Positions 34,001 to 44,814 of a DNA stretch of 64,000 bases are shown here, piece by piece. The notes beneath the pieces are model-generated. The model ran no database searches. It was not told where the DNA came from and saw only the letters and a program-made list of their open reading frames with translations. Made by a program: the position numbers and the translations under genes. The DNA is taken from positions 5,034,501 through 5,098,500 of the forward strand of contig JAGUCH010000002.1 in assembly GCA_019096065.1 (NCBI GenBank). Direction: 5' to 3'. The stretch comes from Paracyclopina nana. Its lineage: Eukaryota > Arthropoda > Copepoda > Cyclopoida > Cyclopettidae. Within the stretch, counting starts at the first letter, position 1, and each line of letters opens with the position of its first letter.

Positions 34001-37000
34001 GCGCCATCTAGCCCGGCAACTTTGTCCAGTACATTTGATATGGCTGCACTACATTGGCAATCAAAAATGGGCTATTTTTTGGCTTTTGGTGCACAAATTC
34101 TAAAAACTTTATTAATATGACATATTCTACGGATATATGGCCCCCTTTCAAGCCTTAAAATCATATGCAACTCACACAAATTTGCAAGCTTTTCATGGTT
34201 AAAACCAAATTTTTCTAGCCTGGCTCCGCTGGTCAGCCAATCAAATTGTCGCTCGTCATCACGTGAAAAGTTCACGCGCGACAGAACATTAAACATTCTC
34301 AATCAATTTTTAGCCAAACTCGTCAATTTGGCGCTTTTTGTAAAAATTCTGGCTAAATAGTAAATATCCCTCCAAATATCTGGTTACCCTGCAAGTGCTG
34401 AGGTCTCGCTGGAAATGCGCGTGCGCGATTGACCGCAGAGCTTGACCTGCAAACTAGCTATCTTTTTTAAGGCTAATTTCTTCGTTAAATTGATCATTTT
34501 TTAGCATCTAAAAATACTATTGGGACTTTAAACCGTCACGAAGCTGACAAAAATGTCAATACTGTCCAGATGACTCGTCCATATAGGGTTTTTCGCTCAT
34601 TCGTAGTAAAATTCCAGATCACTCGTGGCTTCGCCACTCGGTGATCTTTCATTTGACTACTCATGAGCGAAAAATCCTATATGGACTCGTCATCAGGACA
34701 GTATTGTTACATTTTTTGCCCGACACATTTGGTATAGTTGTAAAATGACCGACACATTTTTGGTGACAGGAGCATTTTCTGGCCTACCCATTAGGTATAG
34801 TTGCAAAATGACCGAAACATATTTGGTGTGCATTTTCTAACATACGCATTTAACAAAGTTGCAAGGCTGAAATGGCTTTAAGAATGGTCAAATTCTCAAT
34901 ATAAAAGGCAAAGCATGACTAACCAATATCCAGATACAAATTAAAAATGGTTGACTGGTGCTAACAATGACGTCGGACATTTTACATCTGGGTCGTGTCG
35001 GACATTTAGCTACTCAACAAAACCAGTCGGACATTTAACAGTCTATTTGTCGGACATTCTACAACTATGACAAATCTGTCGGGCAAAAAAACGCTGTAGA
35101 TGTTCGACATTTTACTACTAGGCATGTCGGACATTTTACAACTTGTAAAATCTCTGATAAGTGGAGCAGTTAATCCCTGAAAAGTTTAGTAAGTGTATAA
35201 CAAACCGAGCAGCTAATAGCCAGTGATGGAAAAATAAAATGCCTCAACAGAAGGCAAAAAACAACTTTGATGAAGAAAGTCAAGGAATTAAAAGTAATTG
35301 TGAATTCAGTAACGAAATATTTTACAAAAATCGAGTTCTGATTGAATCACAAGGAAATATTTTGCATTTTTGCATTTGCTTTGATTTTCAAAATTTCTGC
35401 CAAAGTAGCATGAAGTGGAGCTCTGAACTATTAGTGACAAATTCTTGTTTTGCAATACAATTTGTCTCTCAAAGGATGTGTCTAAAACACTACCATCCCA
35501 CCACAGCAGCCATTATGAAAGTAGGGCAATTCTTACGCCTTTTGCCCACCCATTTATGATGTCATGACATCATTACCTCTCCGGTATTTTGGCTGAATTT
35601 GGGAAAATTGAGTGAAAACAAAGCTTTGAAAAGTTAAAGCTGTGTATATATTTACTAGAAGCCACTAGAGCCCTAGATTTTGATGATGAGAGTATCTCGC
35701 TCTCAACAACAGCTGACCTTTTTTGCACAATCATTATGTCCGAAAATACGCGCGCGGACTCTGTTTGTTTACTTTAATCGAAAAGATACAGTCTAGAATG
35801 ACATTTTAATGCTGGACAAATTATTTCATAGGTAGAGGTGCAATTGAGATCTTTCTTAAAATGCTTAAAAATTGTATTAATATATGTATATTTATATCAA
35901 GCGTGGGCACGTAAAATCGGGCATTAAAAAAGCTGAGTTGGATCGGTAAACTGAATTATAACACGACGAAATCGTATTGCAGAATATAAAAGATTTAAAA
36001 GGATTTTAAAACATGAAACCTCTTAGTTCTTTGATGCACTAATTCCGTCAGTACAACCAATTAGCACTCGATCGTGTTTTTCTGTTTAAATCATTTGCCT
36101 TTTTCCTGTTTGCCCCCTCGCTTTTGCCTCTTTGGCCGTTTGCCTCTGAGGCCATTTGCCTCTATGGACGTTTTTGCCTTGTTGGATATTTGCTGACCTT
36201 TTGGCTGAGACGTGATACACTTTGCATTATGTGTATGCCCCTAGGGTTCTTCCTCCGCGACTTCGTTTTACTACGTTATAGGGTAACATGCAGAGGCAAC
36301 AGCTGACCACATTTGGAACAGTTCGTGGGGGGATTTTTACAAAGTAAACCGTTCCAAATGAGTACAGCTGATTTTCTCTATGGGTTACCCTATAACGTGG
36401 TGCTACGAAGTCGCAGAGTAATTTCAAGAACCCTATATGTCTCTAGTTTTTTAATATACATGCATACAGACTGTAAGTAAATACAGCGCTCCAAAAAACA
36501 CCATTACTACAGTCGCATGTCTACCTTCTTAATGAGCTTGCTCGATGGTATTTTGTGGTTTGGTAAAGTTTCAACTGCAATATTCTGCACAAAATACAAC
36601 CTGCATCATTCTGGCCAAAATGCTGCACATTCTGACTGTACCTGGTACTACTACGGATCGTGCCTGGTACTACCAGAGCGCATCGTACTTGGTACTACAA
36701 AACGCATCGTACCTGATATTACTGGCAAAGTACGCCGTACCAGGAACTACTACTAGAGCAAACAAAAATGTATTTTCTTTGACTCTACCAAGGCCAGAGT
36801 CCAGTCTTGGTCGGTCAGCTAAGTCTTAAAATTTGCCTCTATGGACGTTTTTGCCTTGTTGGATATTTGCTGACCTTTTGGCTGAGACATGATACACTTT
36901 GCATTATGTGTATGCCCCTAGGGTTCTTCCTCCGCGACTTCGTTTTACTACGTTATAGGGTAACATGCAGAGGCAACAGCTGACCACATTTGGAACAGTT

Positions 37001-40000
37001 CGTGGGGGGATTTTTACAAAGTAAACCGTTCCAAATGAGTACAGCTGATTTTCTCTATGGGTTACCCTATAACGTGGTGCTACGAAGTCGCGGAGTAATT
37101 TCAAGAACCCTATATGTCTCTAGTTTTTTAATATACATGCATACAGACTGTAAGTAAATACAGCGCTCCAAAAAACACCATTACTACAGTCGCATGTCTA
37201 CCTTCTTAATGAGCTTGCTTGATGGTATTTTGTGGTTTGGTAAAGTTTCAACTGCAATATTCTGCACAAAATACAACCTGCATCATTCTGGCCAAAATGC
37301 TGCACATTCTGACTGTACCTGGTACTACTACGGATCGTGCCTGGTACTACCAGAGCGCATCGTACTTGGTACTACAAAACGCATCGTACCTGATATTACT
37401 GGCAAAGTACGCCGTACCAGGAACTACTACTAGAGCAAACAAAAATGTATTTTCTTTGACTCTACCAAGGCCAGAGTCCAGTCTTGGTCGGTCAGCTAAG
37501 TCTTAAAATTTATCAGCCTGGTTTTGGAAAGCCTTCCTTAATTATTAAGTCTTGTTTGGAAGCCTTGCTTTGTCACAGTCACCCAAGGAATTCTCTCTAA
37601 AGATATTTTGTATAAGAAGAAAATCTGTAACTTCAATAGTACCAGGTATGATCTGTTTTATGATCTGACCTCCAAGTACGATGCGTTTTGGCAGTAGTAC
37701 CTGGTGCGATGCGTTTTGTAGTACCAAGAACGATCCGTTATGACTGTAGTTCCAGGGACAATCTGTCGCAGTAGTTGCAAGTACGATGCGTTCTAGTATG
37801 ACCACATGGCCTTCTTTGAGTGTGACATACTCATCCTCACGCTACCTTGGCCACGGTGTTTGATTTCTTTCAGATTTTTGTGATCTTAATATTGGTGGAC
37901 CTGATATTTTCTGAAATATCTTGTTCCCATTTTTTAATGCATCTACTCTATATATAATTGTTTGAAAAGAAAGATGTTATTTTATGCAAATATAGCTCAA
38001 TTTGATGTCTCTCCCTGCTAATGCTCCAATCATAATTTTCAGGTTGGTATTTGTGATAAGATCGAAAAGGCGATTGCTGTGTTCAGGAATGCCAATAAGA
38101 ATGTGGAGCGAGAGAGGAAATCTCTTCGGAAAACGCGAGAATTTTGGGAGATGGCTGGCGCAAAATTCGCACTGCTCAAAAGACCAAGAAGAAGGGTCGT
38201 GTTGGATTCCAAGGAGAGCTCGGTGACAGTTGCACACGCCGCTAGTTTCACCAAACATTGGATCATTTTGATGAACGACGTTTTGGTGCATGCAGGATAC
38301 TCATCGTACGTGGTGCACCCATTGCAAACTGTCTGGATAGAAAGCCATCAACTGACATCTCCAGTGACTACGTCCAGCGGAGAGACCAGCATTTCGAGCT
38401 CTGCCAAAGACTTGGAAATATCCTTGGTGCTCCCTGAAGAAACCCTCGTGCTGATAGCTAGTAACCCGATTTCTAAGAACGAATGGTTTGTCAGTTTGCA
38501 ACGATGCATTATCGAGACCCTTGGCAATAGTAATCCAGATCAGCAAACTAATTTGAAAAGCTTTACTCCACCAATCATCCGACACACGACGTACTCGTTT
38601 TCGAAGATTGCGGATTTGAAAGGAGCGGAATATGATGGTGCGTGGATACACGGAAAACTTCACGGCCAGGGCAAGTTGACTTGGTCCGGTGGTAAATGTT
38701 ACCAAGGCCAATTTAGGCAAAATCAGAGGCACGGATCCGGAAAGATGGAAGTGACTGATGGCAGTGGTGGTAGGATTGTTTATGAAGGCCAGTGGAAGTG
38801 TGACAAGTTTGAGGGTCGGGGTAAGATTTGCTATGCAAACGGCGATGCCTACCGTGGAATGGTCAGAGACGGCAAGCCTCATGGCCAAGGCATTTTCAAG
38901 CAGGGCAAGTTTATGGGGTCAGGTGCTTCCGTCTACATAGGTGAATGGAATAATGGCGTCAAGTCAGGATATGGTGTGCTCGATGATATCATTGAGGGTG
39001 TCAAGTACATGGGAATGTGGAGCAACGATATGAAAAATGGGCCAGGCTGCGTTGTCACTTTAGTAAGCATTTTCTGAATCCTGAAACTAATCTGTATTTT
39101 ATGTCATATGATGTGTTTTTGTGAAGCCTACATCACATTTATTGTTAGTACCGCTCTATTGACACATAGATCACAAAGATGATATAGATAGGAAACATCG
39201 ATGTACATATGGTCATTTTTTGTTGATATATAGATCACAGTTGCGGACACGCCAGCAAAGCTATAATATCTATTTATATATGTAAACAATTTATAAAACA
39301 AGCTAATAAAATAGCTGGGTACCAGTACTCTGACCTAAAAAGGGGTCCATTTTAAAACCTAAGTTCTAAGATCTAATGGCGTCTGTTTTGTGACCTAAGG
39401 GTGTCGTTTTAACATCTAAATGGAAGATTTGTAAGTAATGTTCACCTGAGTTTTTCGATCTAAAATCGGGGGCAATCTTTTCAACTCCTATATTGATGCA
39501 AATGTTAAGAGTCCTGTTGCTATTGCACTGATGGATGGAAAAACTAAGCCTATGTACCAATCACTTTTTAGGCTATTAGAGTTTTGTGTCCCAACTTTTC
39601 ACGTCTTCAGCTTCAGCTGATTTTGAACAGGCAAGCAGAGATTCATTTTTGGAAATTTTCCCTAACACAAGGGGTTTTGGGCTTAGATACCACTACACGC
39701 AATGCCTGTATCGCAAAATTACAAAAATTGGCCATTAGATCTTAAAACAGACCCCATTAGATTTTAAAACACAGGTATAAAGTTGGCTCCAGCTACTCCG
39801 CCTTAGGTATTAAAAATATGTTCTTAGGTTGTAAAACGTAAACAGCACGTAGGTATTAAAACTTAGGTCTTAGTATGGTTTCCCAAATAGCTGAGCAAAT
39901 TTTGTAAAGTAAAAATCGAGTGGCATTTTTGCGGGCTCGAGCTTGCGAGAGCCAAGTAATGCTACGAGATTTTTACTTTGCAAAATGAGCTCAGTTATTT

Positions 40001-43000
40001 TGTAAGCCTGTTTTATAATTAGTTTACATATATATACGATTTTATATGACGGAAAGTAATTTTCAAATGTTAATGAAGGTACTAGACCATGCAATCTTGA
40101 CTTAGCATCTGGTCCATTACGGTAAAGGCTTGGGATTAGATGTCCTCAGTATGGGAAGAGTAGTTGAAATCGTTATTCTTTCCATTCAAATTTGTGCATT
40201 TTGAATGTGGCACTTTTTGGAGCTTAAAGATCTGTTAGATCAAGTTTTGTCTGGTATCTCTGATAGAGACTCTACTCTTAGCTCAGCTTAGAAGAAGAAT
40301 AAAAAGGAATTCTAGCAACAACTTTTCTAACTGTAATGGTAGCTCAGTCAGTAGAGCGCTGGATTCCTAATCCTGGGTTACAGGGTTCGATCCCCATGCA
40401 TGGCATTTTTTCTCCTTTTTTCTGCAATCGGATTTACTCCTTGGACAATGTCATTGTAACAGAGGAGCAACACACCTTATAAAATACTTTATAATGTGTG
40501 TCACTTGATAAAGTTAAACGTCAGAGCTTTTATATATGTGTAGTAATATGAACTGAGACGAATTGGTAAACTGAATTATACATGCGAAAATTGCTTTCCA
40601 TCATATAAATCTATAAATGGACATTTTCAGGTGGAGAAATCGCCGGTTGATACTTAGATCACTCGCTGTCAATATAGTCTATAATTGAATATTTTAATTA
40701 GATCTACACAGTCCAACTAAAAATCTAGGGTAGTGATATGATAATTATTTAATCACTTTCTAAAATAGTATTTGTTTACACCAAAAATGCCATTTTTGAT
40801 GTTCACTTATTTACATTTTGAATGTCAGAGTGTTAATAAATGGCTTATTTATAGATTAAAAACCTATTTTTGGGTGTTCACTTTTTTACCTTTTGAATGG
40901 CTGAGTGTCAATAAATGACTTACTTGTTTAATTAATGACTCATTAATTAAATTGCCACCAATTTTTCCGTCAAATTGCATAATTCAATAAGGTTCTCACT
41001 TCTCAGTTGATAGTTAATCCCTGAAAAAGCCTGACATGCTCATAATTACGGATGCCTATACCAGGAACTACAAACAGAACGCACGCAAAACTACAAATAA
41101 CGGACGCGCACATGGATCTACAAAACTTTTTTTTATTAAACCAACCGCACATGGACCTACACTGAACCAAGCGCACTAAAGCTACATTGAGCAGATACGC
41201 ACGTAAACCTACATACAAAGCTGTCAGCACTATGAACACAGATGATTCGCACATGAAACTACATTTGACTAAACGCACCTAAGAAAAAATGGAAGTTGCG
41301 AGATTGTAGCTGTGTTATTATTACAATTTTCTGCTCAGCTAGTTTCAGAAAATTTTCTTGCTAACACAACGTGCAAAATGGAAGTAAGTACTATAAAAAA
41401 TCGTATATACAAAAAACAGCTGACTGAGCTACCAATAAGGATAGAAAAAATTGTTGTTAGAATTCCTTTTTATTCTTCTTCTAAGCTGAGCTAAGCTTAA
41501 CAGAGGAGTAGAGTCTCTATCAGAGATACCAGACAAAAATTGATCTAACACATCTTTTAGCTTCAAAAACTCGAGTACAACTAGCCCGAGCCTGCGAGGG
41601 CTGTAATTGTACGAATGTTTTTCCATTTTAAAATCCGAGGTGAGAGCGCTGGGCTCTTGATTCAGCAGTCTTGGGTTCAAACCCCAGTCATTCCTTAACT
41701 TTTTTAATTCTTTATCTGGCTTAAGTTATGGTAAAGTCCTGTACATAGCATGCAATTTTAATGATGTTTCCATAGCAAAAGATTCAAGCAGTTTGTGAAA
41801 AACTGCATTGATGTAGCTTTGTTATTTAGGATTGTCTTACTCTTGTGGATTCTTATGCGCTTGGTTCATTGTATATTGATGTGCGTTCGTTCTGTTGTCC
41901 AAGTGCTCTTTGATTTGCTTGTAGTTTAGTGTGCGTTTCTGTCATTTGTAGTTCATGTGCGTTTAGTTGTATGTAGATTCATGTGCGATTGGGGTTGTTT
42001 ACATTCTGGCCCAAAAATCTTTGTAGTTTGATGTGCGCTCTGTTTTGTAGTTTCATGTGCGATCAGTTGACTGTAGGACAAAGTACGCGCCCCCATAATT
42101 ACCATTTGTTAAATTCAAATGATTCATTTTTTGGCATCTGCTGGCAAAGCTCCACTGAATCCAAAACTTCTTATTGATATGTCTCCACTTTTATAACATT
42201 TATTTAACTGAATAAAAAAAGTGAAAAACCAATGCTATTTTAGTTGTACAGGTCAGAGTACTTACCTCAATCATACCAGCCTTTTCAATAAATCAATTTA
42301 TTTTGCCATTCATATTGCAAAAGTTGTGTAGAGTCTATCATGATCTTAAAATGACCAATTCTAGATCATTTTCACGGATAGTGATCTCAACATCAATCAC
42401 TGTTTTCTTTATCTAGAAATTGTCCATATGCGTAGATCAGCTTTGCTTGCGCGTCTGCGAATGTGATCTATATATTAACAAAAACCATCCAGATCACAAA
42501 TGTCAGTGACCTTTATTATCTTTGTGATCTATGCATGGATGGAGCCTCTTTTTACGCTAATTGAGTTATGTTCAGGATGGCGTATACTACGAAGGCACGT
42601 TTTCTCACAACAAGATGTCAGGCCGTGGTCTTATGATTTTCGAGGACGAAACTGTGTATGAGGGATACTTTGCTGATGCTTGCGTGTTCAGTGGTGCAGG
42701 GACTCTAAGCTATATGAATGGCGACAAGCTGGAGGGCTCATTCTATGGAAACTACACCGACGGCATGAAGTTCAATGGTACGATTTACAAAATGGTCCGG
42801 ACCCCACACGGCACTAGTAACCTCGCAGCTAATGGTCTATGCGAAAATGGCGGCGGCAGTTCTTCGCATTTCACAGCTGCAAAAGACAAGATAGGCATGC
42901 ACAGCGTTCCAGTTGAGCAGAAGTGGAAATCCATCTACTCGATATACCACGAAATGCTCTCATTGCCCGAGCGGGGCTGTCGCAACCAATCCATCCCGAA

Positions 43001-44272
43001 TACGTTGCTGATTTGGGAACAGTTGGCTATAAGCATCAATCAGAACAAGAACAATGCTCGGCTAATCATGCAAATTCAAAACAAGGAGCATAGTAAACTG
43101 AAGCATTCTATGACGCTAAATGCAATTGCAGCCGACGTTCTTAACTCAAGTGGCAGTGTTATGTGGTCTCATATGGAGGCGGACGCAATCGATATGCTTG
43201 AAGGGCTTGAGACGATACCCGACTATGCCGCCGTTGAACTAACTCCGTCTTATCTGAACAATGTCAATGACTACTTGAAAAAAGCATTTTCCAGTCCCTT
43301 CCACCCATTGGCTGGATTGTTACTGAATCTGTGCGATTGCTTTACAGCTACCTACGTAAGCTCCTCAAGTATTATCCCCACAATAAGGGGAATTGAAATA
43401 TTCTCTGCATAATTAGAATAATCTTCTTCATTGATCCTTTCAATTTTAGGGTGGTGTTCGAGTTCATCCAAGGCTGCTGAAACACGCAGTAGAAGAAATG
43501 AAGTCGATTGTGGACGGAGTCTACTACTTTGTCAGAGCCTTATTTCCAGCCTTGCCAAGGCTTGGATGTGAGCATATGCTGGAGGATGAGTATGACTGTG
43601 GTGACGAGGCGCAGAAGTATGAATATGTGACCGCCATGTCTATCATCTATCCGCATCTGCTGCCGAAAATCTACTCTTCGATTTTTATGCTGTACGCTCT
43701 GTACTACAAAAAGGATGACGACGAGTATTGGGCTCGCATCTTGAAATGGAACAGGCATCCTGATTTGGCTCTTCTCTCGTTTTTGGGAGTCGACCAAAAG
43801 TTCTGGGTAATAGAAGCCCCACAAGGAACTGAATCCATTGCAGAAGTCAGACGCAGCATTTCTATAGCTAGAGATGTGCATTTTGCCAAAGGTACTATGT
43901 CCTAAAAGAGGTATTAGCAAATGAGTACTAAAATAATTGATTGATGTTCTCGCAGCTGTGGAAACTTTGCAACAGTTGAAGACCACTTTCACCCCTTATG
44001 AAAAACTGAATGTACTATCCGAGACGTTCAAAGAAATCAACAAGATCGGCCAAGAAGCTTGTGGATCCAGGTACTATTGGTCAATGGATGACCTGTTCCC
44101 TGTTTTTCAGTACATAGTGGTACGTGCGAGAATCCTGCAGCTCGGTGCAGAAATACACATGATAGAAGATCTGATGGAGTCATTCCATTTTTCTGGCGAG
44201 AACGGCATTATGTTTACAACATTGCAAGCCAGTTACTATCAGATCCTCAAAGAATCCATATCTATGTACTAG
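31025..44272 (+). CDS. ALS2: Alsin (ALS2), RhoGEF/Rab5-GEF
   Basis: Six exons: 31025-31140, 31193-33521, 38043-39062, 42576-43355, 43450-43891 and 43956-44272. Phases agree and give 1667 residues, the usual length. The N-terminal half contains an RCC1-like domain (VWSWGKGRRGQQGLG, GSRHTLALT, VYGWGENTRGQACP). A DH region follows, then a PH-like domain (FTKHWIILMNDVLVHAG). At least seven MORN repeats come next (for example WIHGKLHGQGKLTWSGGKCY and YEGQWKCDKFEGRGKICYAN). The C-terminus is a VPS9 domain (MDDLFPVFQYIVVRARI). Alsin activates Rab5 on endosomes and acts on Rac. Introns 2 (4.5 kb) and 3 (3.5 kb) are full of repeats; the other three are about 50-95 bp. Confidence 0.97.
33821..33891 (-). 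tRNA. tRNA-like sequence, degenerate (pseudogene or SINE head)
   Basis: On the minus strand, TAGTACAGTGGTA (A-box-like) is followed by a CTTTCAC loop and GGTTCGAATCC (B box). A T-run follows past the 3' end. The spacing is tRNA-like, resembling Glu/Asp tRNAs, but acceptor and anticodon stems pair poorly. It is therefore most likely a tRNA-derived repeat or pseudogene rather than a working tRNA. Confidence 0.4.
34557..34706. repeat. 150-bp near-perfect palindrome (foldback MITE-like)
   Basis: CAATACTGTCC at 34557 pairs with GGACAGTATTG ending 34706. The pairing continues through CATATAGGGTTTTTCGCTCA against TGAGCGAAAAATCCTATATG and GATCAC against GTGATC, to a GTGGC-TTC-GCCAC tip near 34630. 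No clear target duplication. It lies in ALS2 intron 2. Confidence 0.8.
36154..36830 (+). repeat. 677-bp tandem duplication, copy 1
   Basis: This segment is repeated head-to-tail at 36831-37507. Only three differences were noticed (near 36211, 36416 and 36544 in copy 1), so the duplication is recent. ATTT stands at both boundaries and directly after copy 2, consistent with a 4-bp microhomology junction. Confidence 0.95.
36244..36433. mobile_element. 190-bp palindromic MITE with TA target duplication
   Basis: Ends GGGTTCTT and AAGAACCC are flanked by TA on both sides (36242-36243 and 36434-36435). The arms are inverted repeats through GCGACTTCGT, ACGTTATAGGGTAAC, CAGCTG and CATTTGGAAC. TA duplication suggests a Tc1/mariner-type non-autonomous element. 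A duplicate lies at 36921-37110 because of the 677-bp tandem duplication. Confidence 0.75.
36831..37507 (+). repeat. 677-bp tandem duplication, copy 2
   Basis: Near-identical second copy of 36154-36830, including its MITE and one arm of the ~23-bp repeat. An assembly artefact (haplotype joined in tandem) is the main alternative to a genuine duplication. Confidence 0.95.
36921..37110. mobile_element. 190-bp palindromic MITE, copy carried by the tandem duplication
   Basis: Same element as 36244-36433, shifted by 677 bp. It did not insert independently. Confidence 0.75.
39317..39884. mobile_element. 568-bp foldback-like element with perfect 8-bp target duplication
   Basis: AAATAGCT stands immediately outside both ends (39309-39316 and 39885-39892). 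The ends are inverted (GGGTACCAGTACTCTGACCT against the reverse complement of ...AGGTCTTAGTATGGTTTCCC). The arms consist of short degenerate units of the GACCTAAGTTTTAA type in opposite orientation. An 8-bp duplication is typical of hAT-class transposition. No transposase. It lies in ALS2 intron 3. Confidence 0.8.
40213..41570. repeat. Inverted pair of a ~150-bp tRNA-linked repeat
   Basis: 40213-40361 and the reverse complement of 41420-41570 share ~150 bp, including GTCTGGTATCTCTGATAGAG, AGAAGAAGAATAAAAAGGAA and, at the end, GGTAGCTCAGTCAG. The left copy runs on into a full-length tRNA-like sequence; the right copy stops after the A box. A third tRNA-like 3' half with a perfect T arm (GGGTTCAAACCCC) lies near 41670-41685. 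This suggests tRNA-derived SINE-type elements. Confidence 0.7.
40333..40405 (+). tRNA. 73-nt tRNA-like sequence, anticodon CCT (Arg-like), probably SINE-derived
   Basis: Exactly 73 nt in tRNA layout. A box TAGCTCAGTCAGTAGAGC, anticodon loop TTCCTAA (CCT), T loop TTCGATC, discriminator A, then a run of T at 40406-40411 as pol III terminator. The acceptor stem has two mismatches and the T stem two mismatches. With the repeated flank at 40213, it is more likely a tRNA-derived repeat than an active tRNA-Arg. Confidence 0.5.
41040..42095. repeat. Opposed arms of a ~22-bp unit (TGTAGTTTCATGTGCG type)
   Basis: Minus-oriented units (CGCACATGAAACTACA and variants) fill 41040-41283. Plus-oriented units fill about 41855-42095 (for example TTTGTAGTTTCATGTGCG). 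The ~570 bp between them carry the truncated tRNA-linked repeat. No ORF. It lies in ALS2 intron 3. Confidence 0.8.
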
Positions 44273-44814
44273 AAACCCTATCCCTTGTTCCTGTGATTTG
44301 GAGGCCCCATTGCATTGGTGATTTTTGCAACCAAAATTACTGAAATGAGACTGCTGTGATTACAACTGACGTAGCATTAATAAATTAGTGAGATGACATT
44401 TCTTGGAAGGCAGTTCCATTGCATTCATAGTGCTTCATACGCGTATGAAGTATGCACTTGTGCTCAGTGAATCTGTACACGTATCATTTCTATTCAGAGA
44501 GGTTGCGCAACACATCGAATTTGAAAAGTCCGACAAAACACTAGAAAAATTGTTCGTTAAATTGTCAGGCGCAAACTTAGCTTCGCGGCTCTCGCTTTTA
44601 CGCTCCATTGTATCGTTATAACAAAATTTAAATTTAACCATCATATTAAAAAATATTTTTATACGAAAGAATGGGCATGAAGCGACAAGAGGAACGTTTA
44701 TCAATTTAAACTGTTTGTATTTTCTTAGATCGAGCGTATTATCAGATCAAATCTGAAAGTTGGCTGCAAAAAAGATTACAAAAGAATTTAGTGCTAACTT
44801 CAAAGGTAACTATT
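44273..44814. other. Intergenic region ALS2-ACADL
   Basis: About 540 bp, with ALS2 3' UTR at its start (AATAAA near 44379) and the presumed ACADL promoter at its end. Short frames only. Confidence 0.5.

Larger units (their letters stand above)
33577..35150. repeat. Repeat cluster built from a TGTCGGACATTTTAC-type unit in both orientations
   Basis: Short units of the form CCGACACATTTT/AAAATGTCGGACA recur at 33583-33640 and 34716-34860 in one orientation, and at 34970-35145 in the other. A block beginning TTTTTTGCCCGACACATTT at 34712 matches the reverse complement of 35045-35091 for ~45 bp, so at least an inner inverted repeat exists. No ORF. It lies in ALS2 intron 2. Confidence 0.7.
36638..37800. 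repeat. Opposed arms of a ~23-bp unit (GTACTTGGTACTACAAAACG type)
   Basis: Plus-oriented units lie at 36638-36757 and again, by duplication, at 37315-37434. Minus-oriented units (for example AAGTACGATGCGTTTTG and GTAGTACC) lie at 37640-37800. The two orientations face each other, as in the other repeat structures of the window. Confidence 0.75.

Noticed and set aside
33577-35150. Retroelement or coding remnant in ALS2 intron 2
   Set aside because: No reverse transcriptase, integrase or gag-like motif in any frame; the sequence is made only of short repeats and a palindrome.
36227-37506. Four open frames of 66-95 codons in the duplicated segment
   Set aside because: They exist in two identical sets only because of the 677-bp tandem duplication and run through a MITE and a tandem array.
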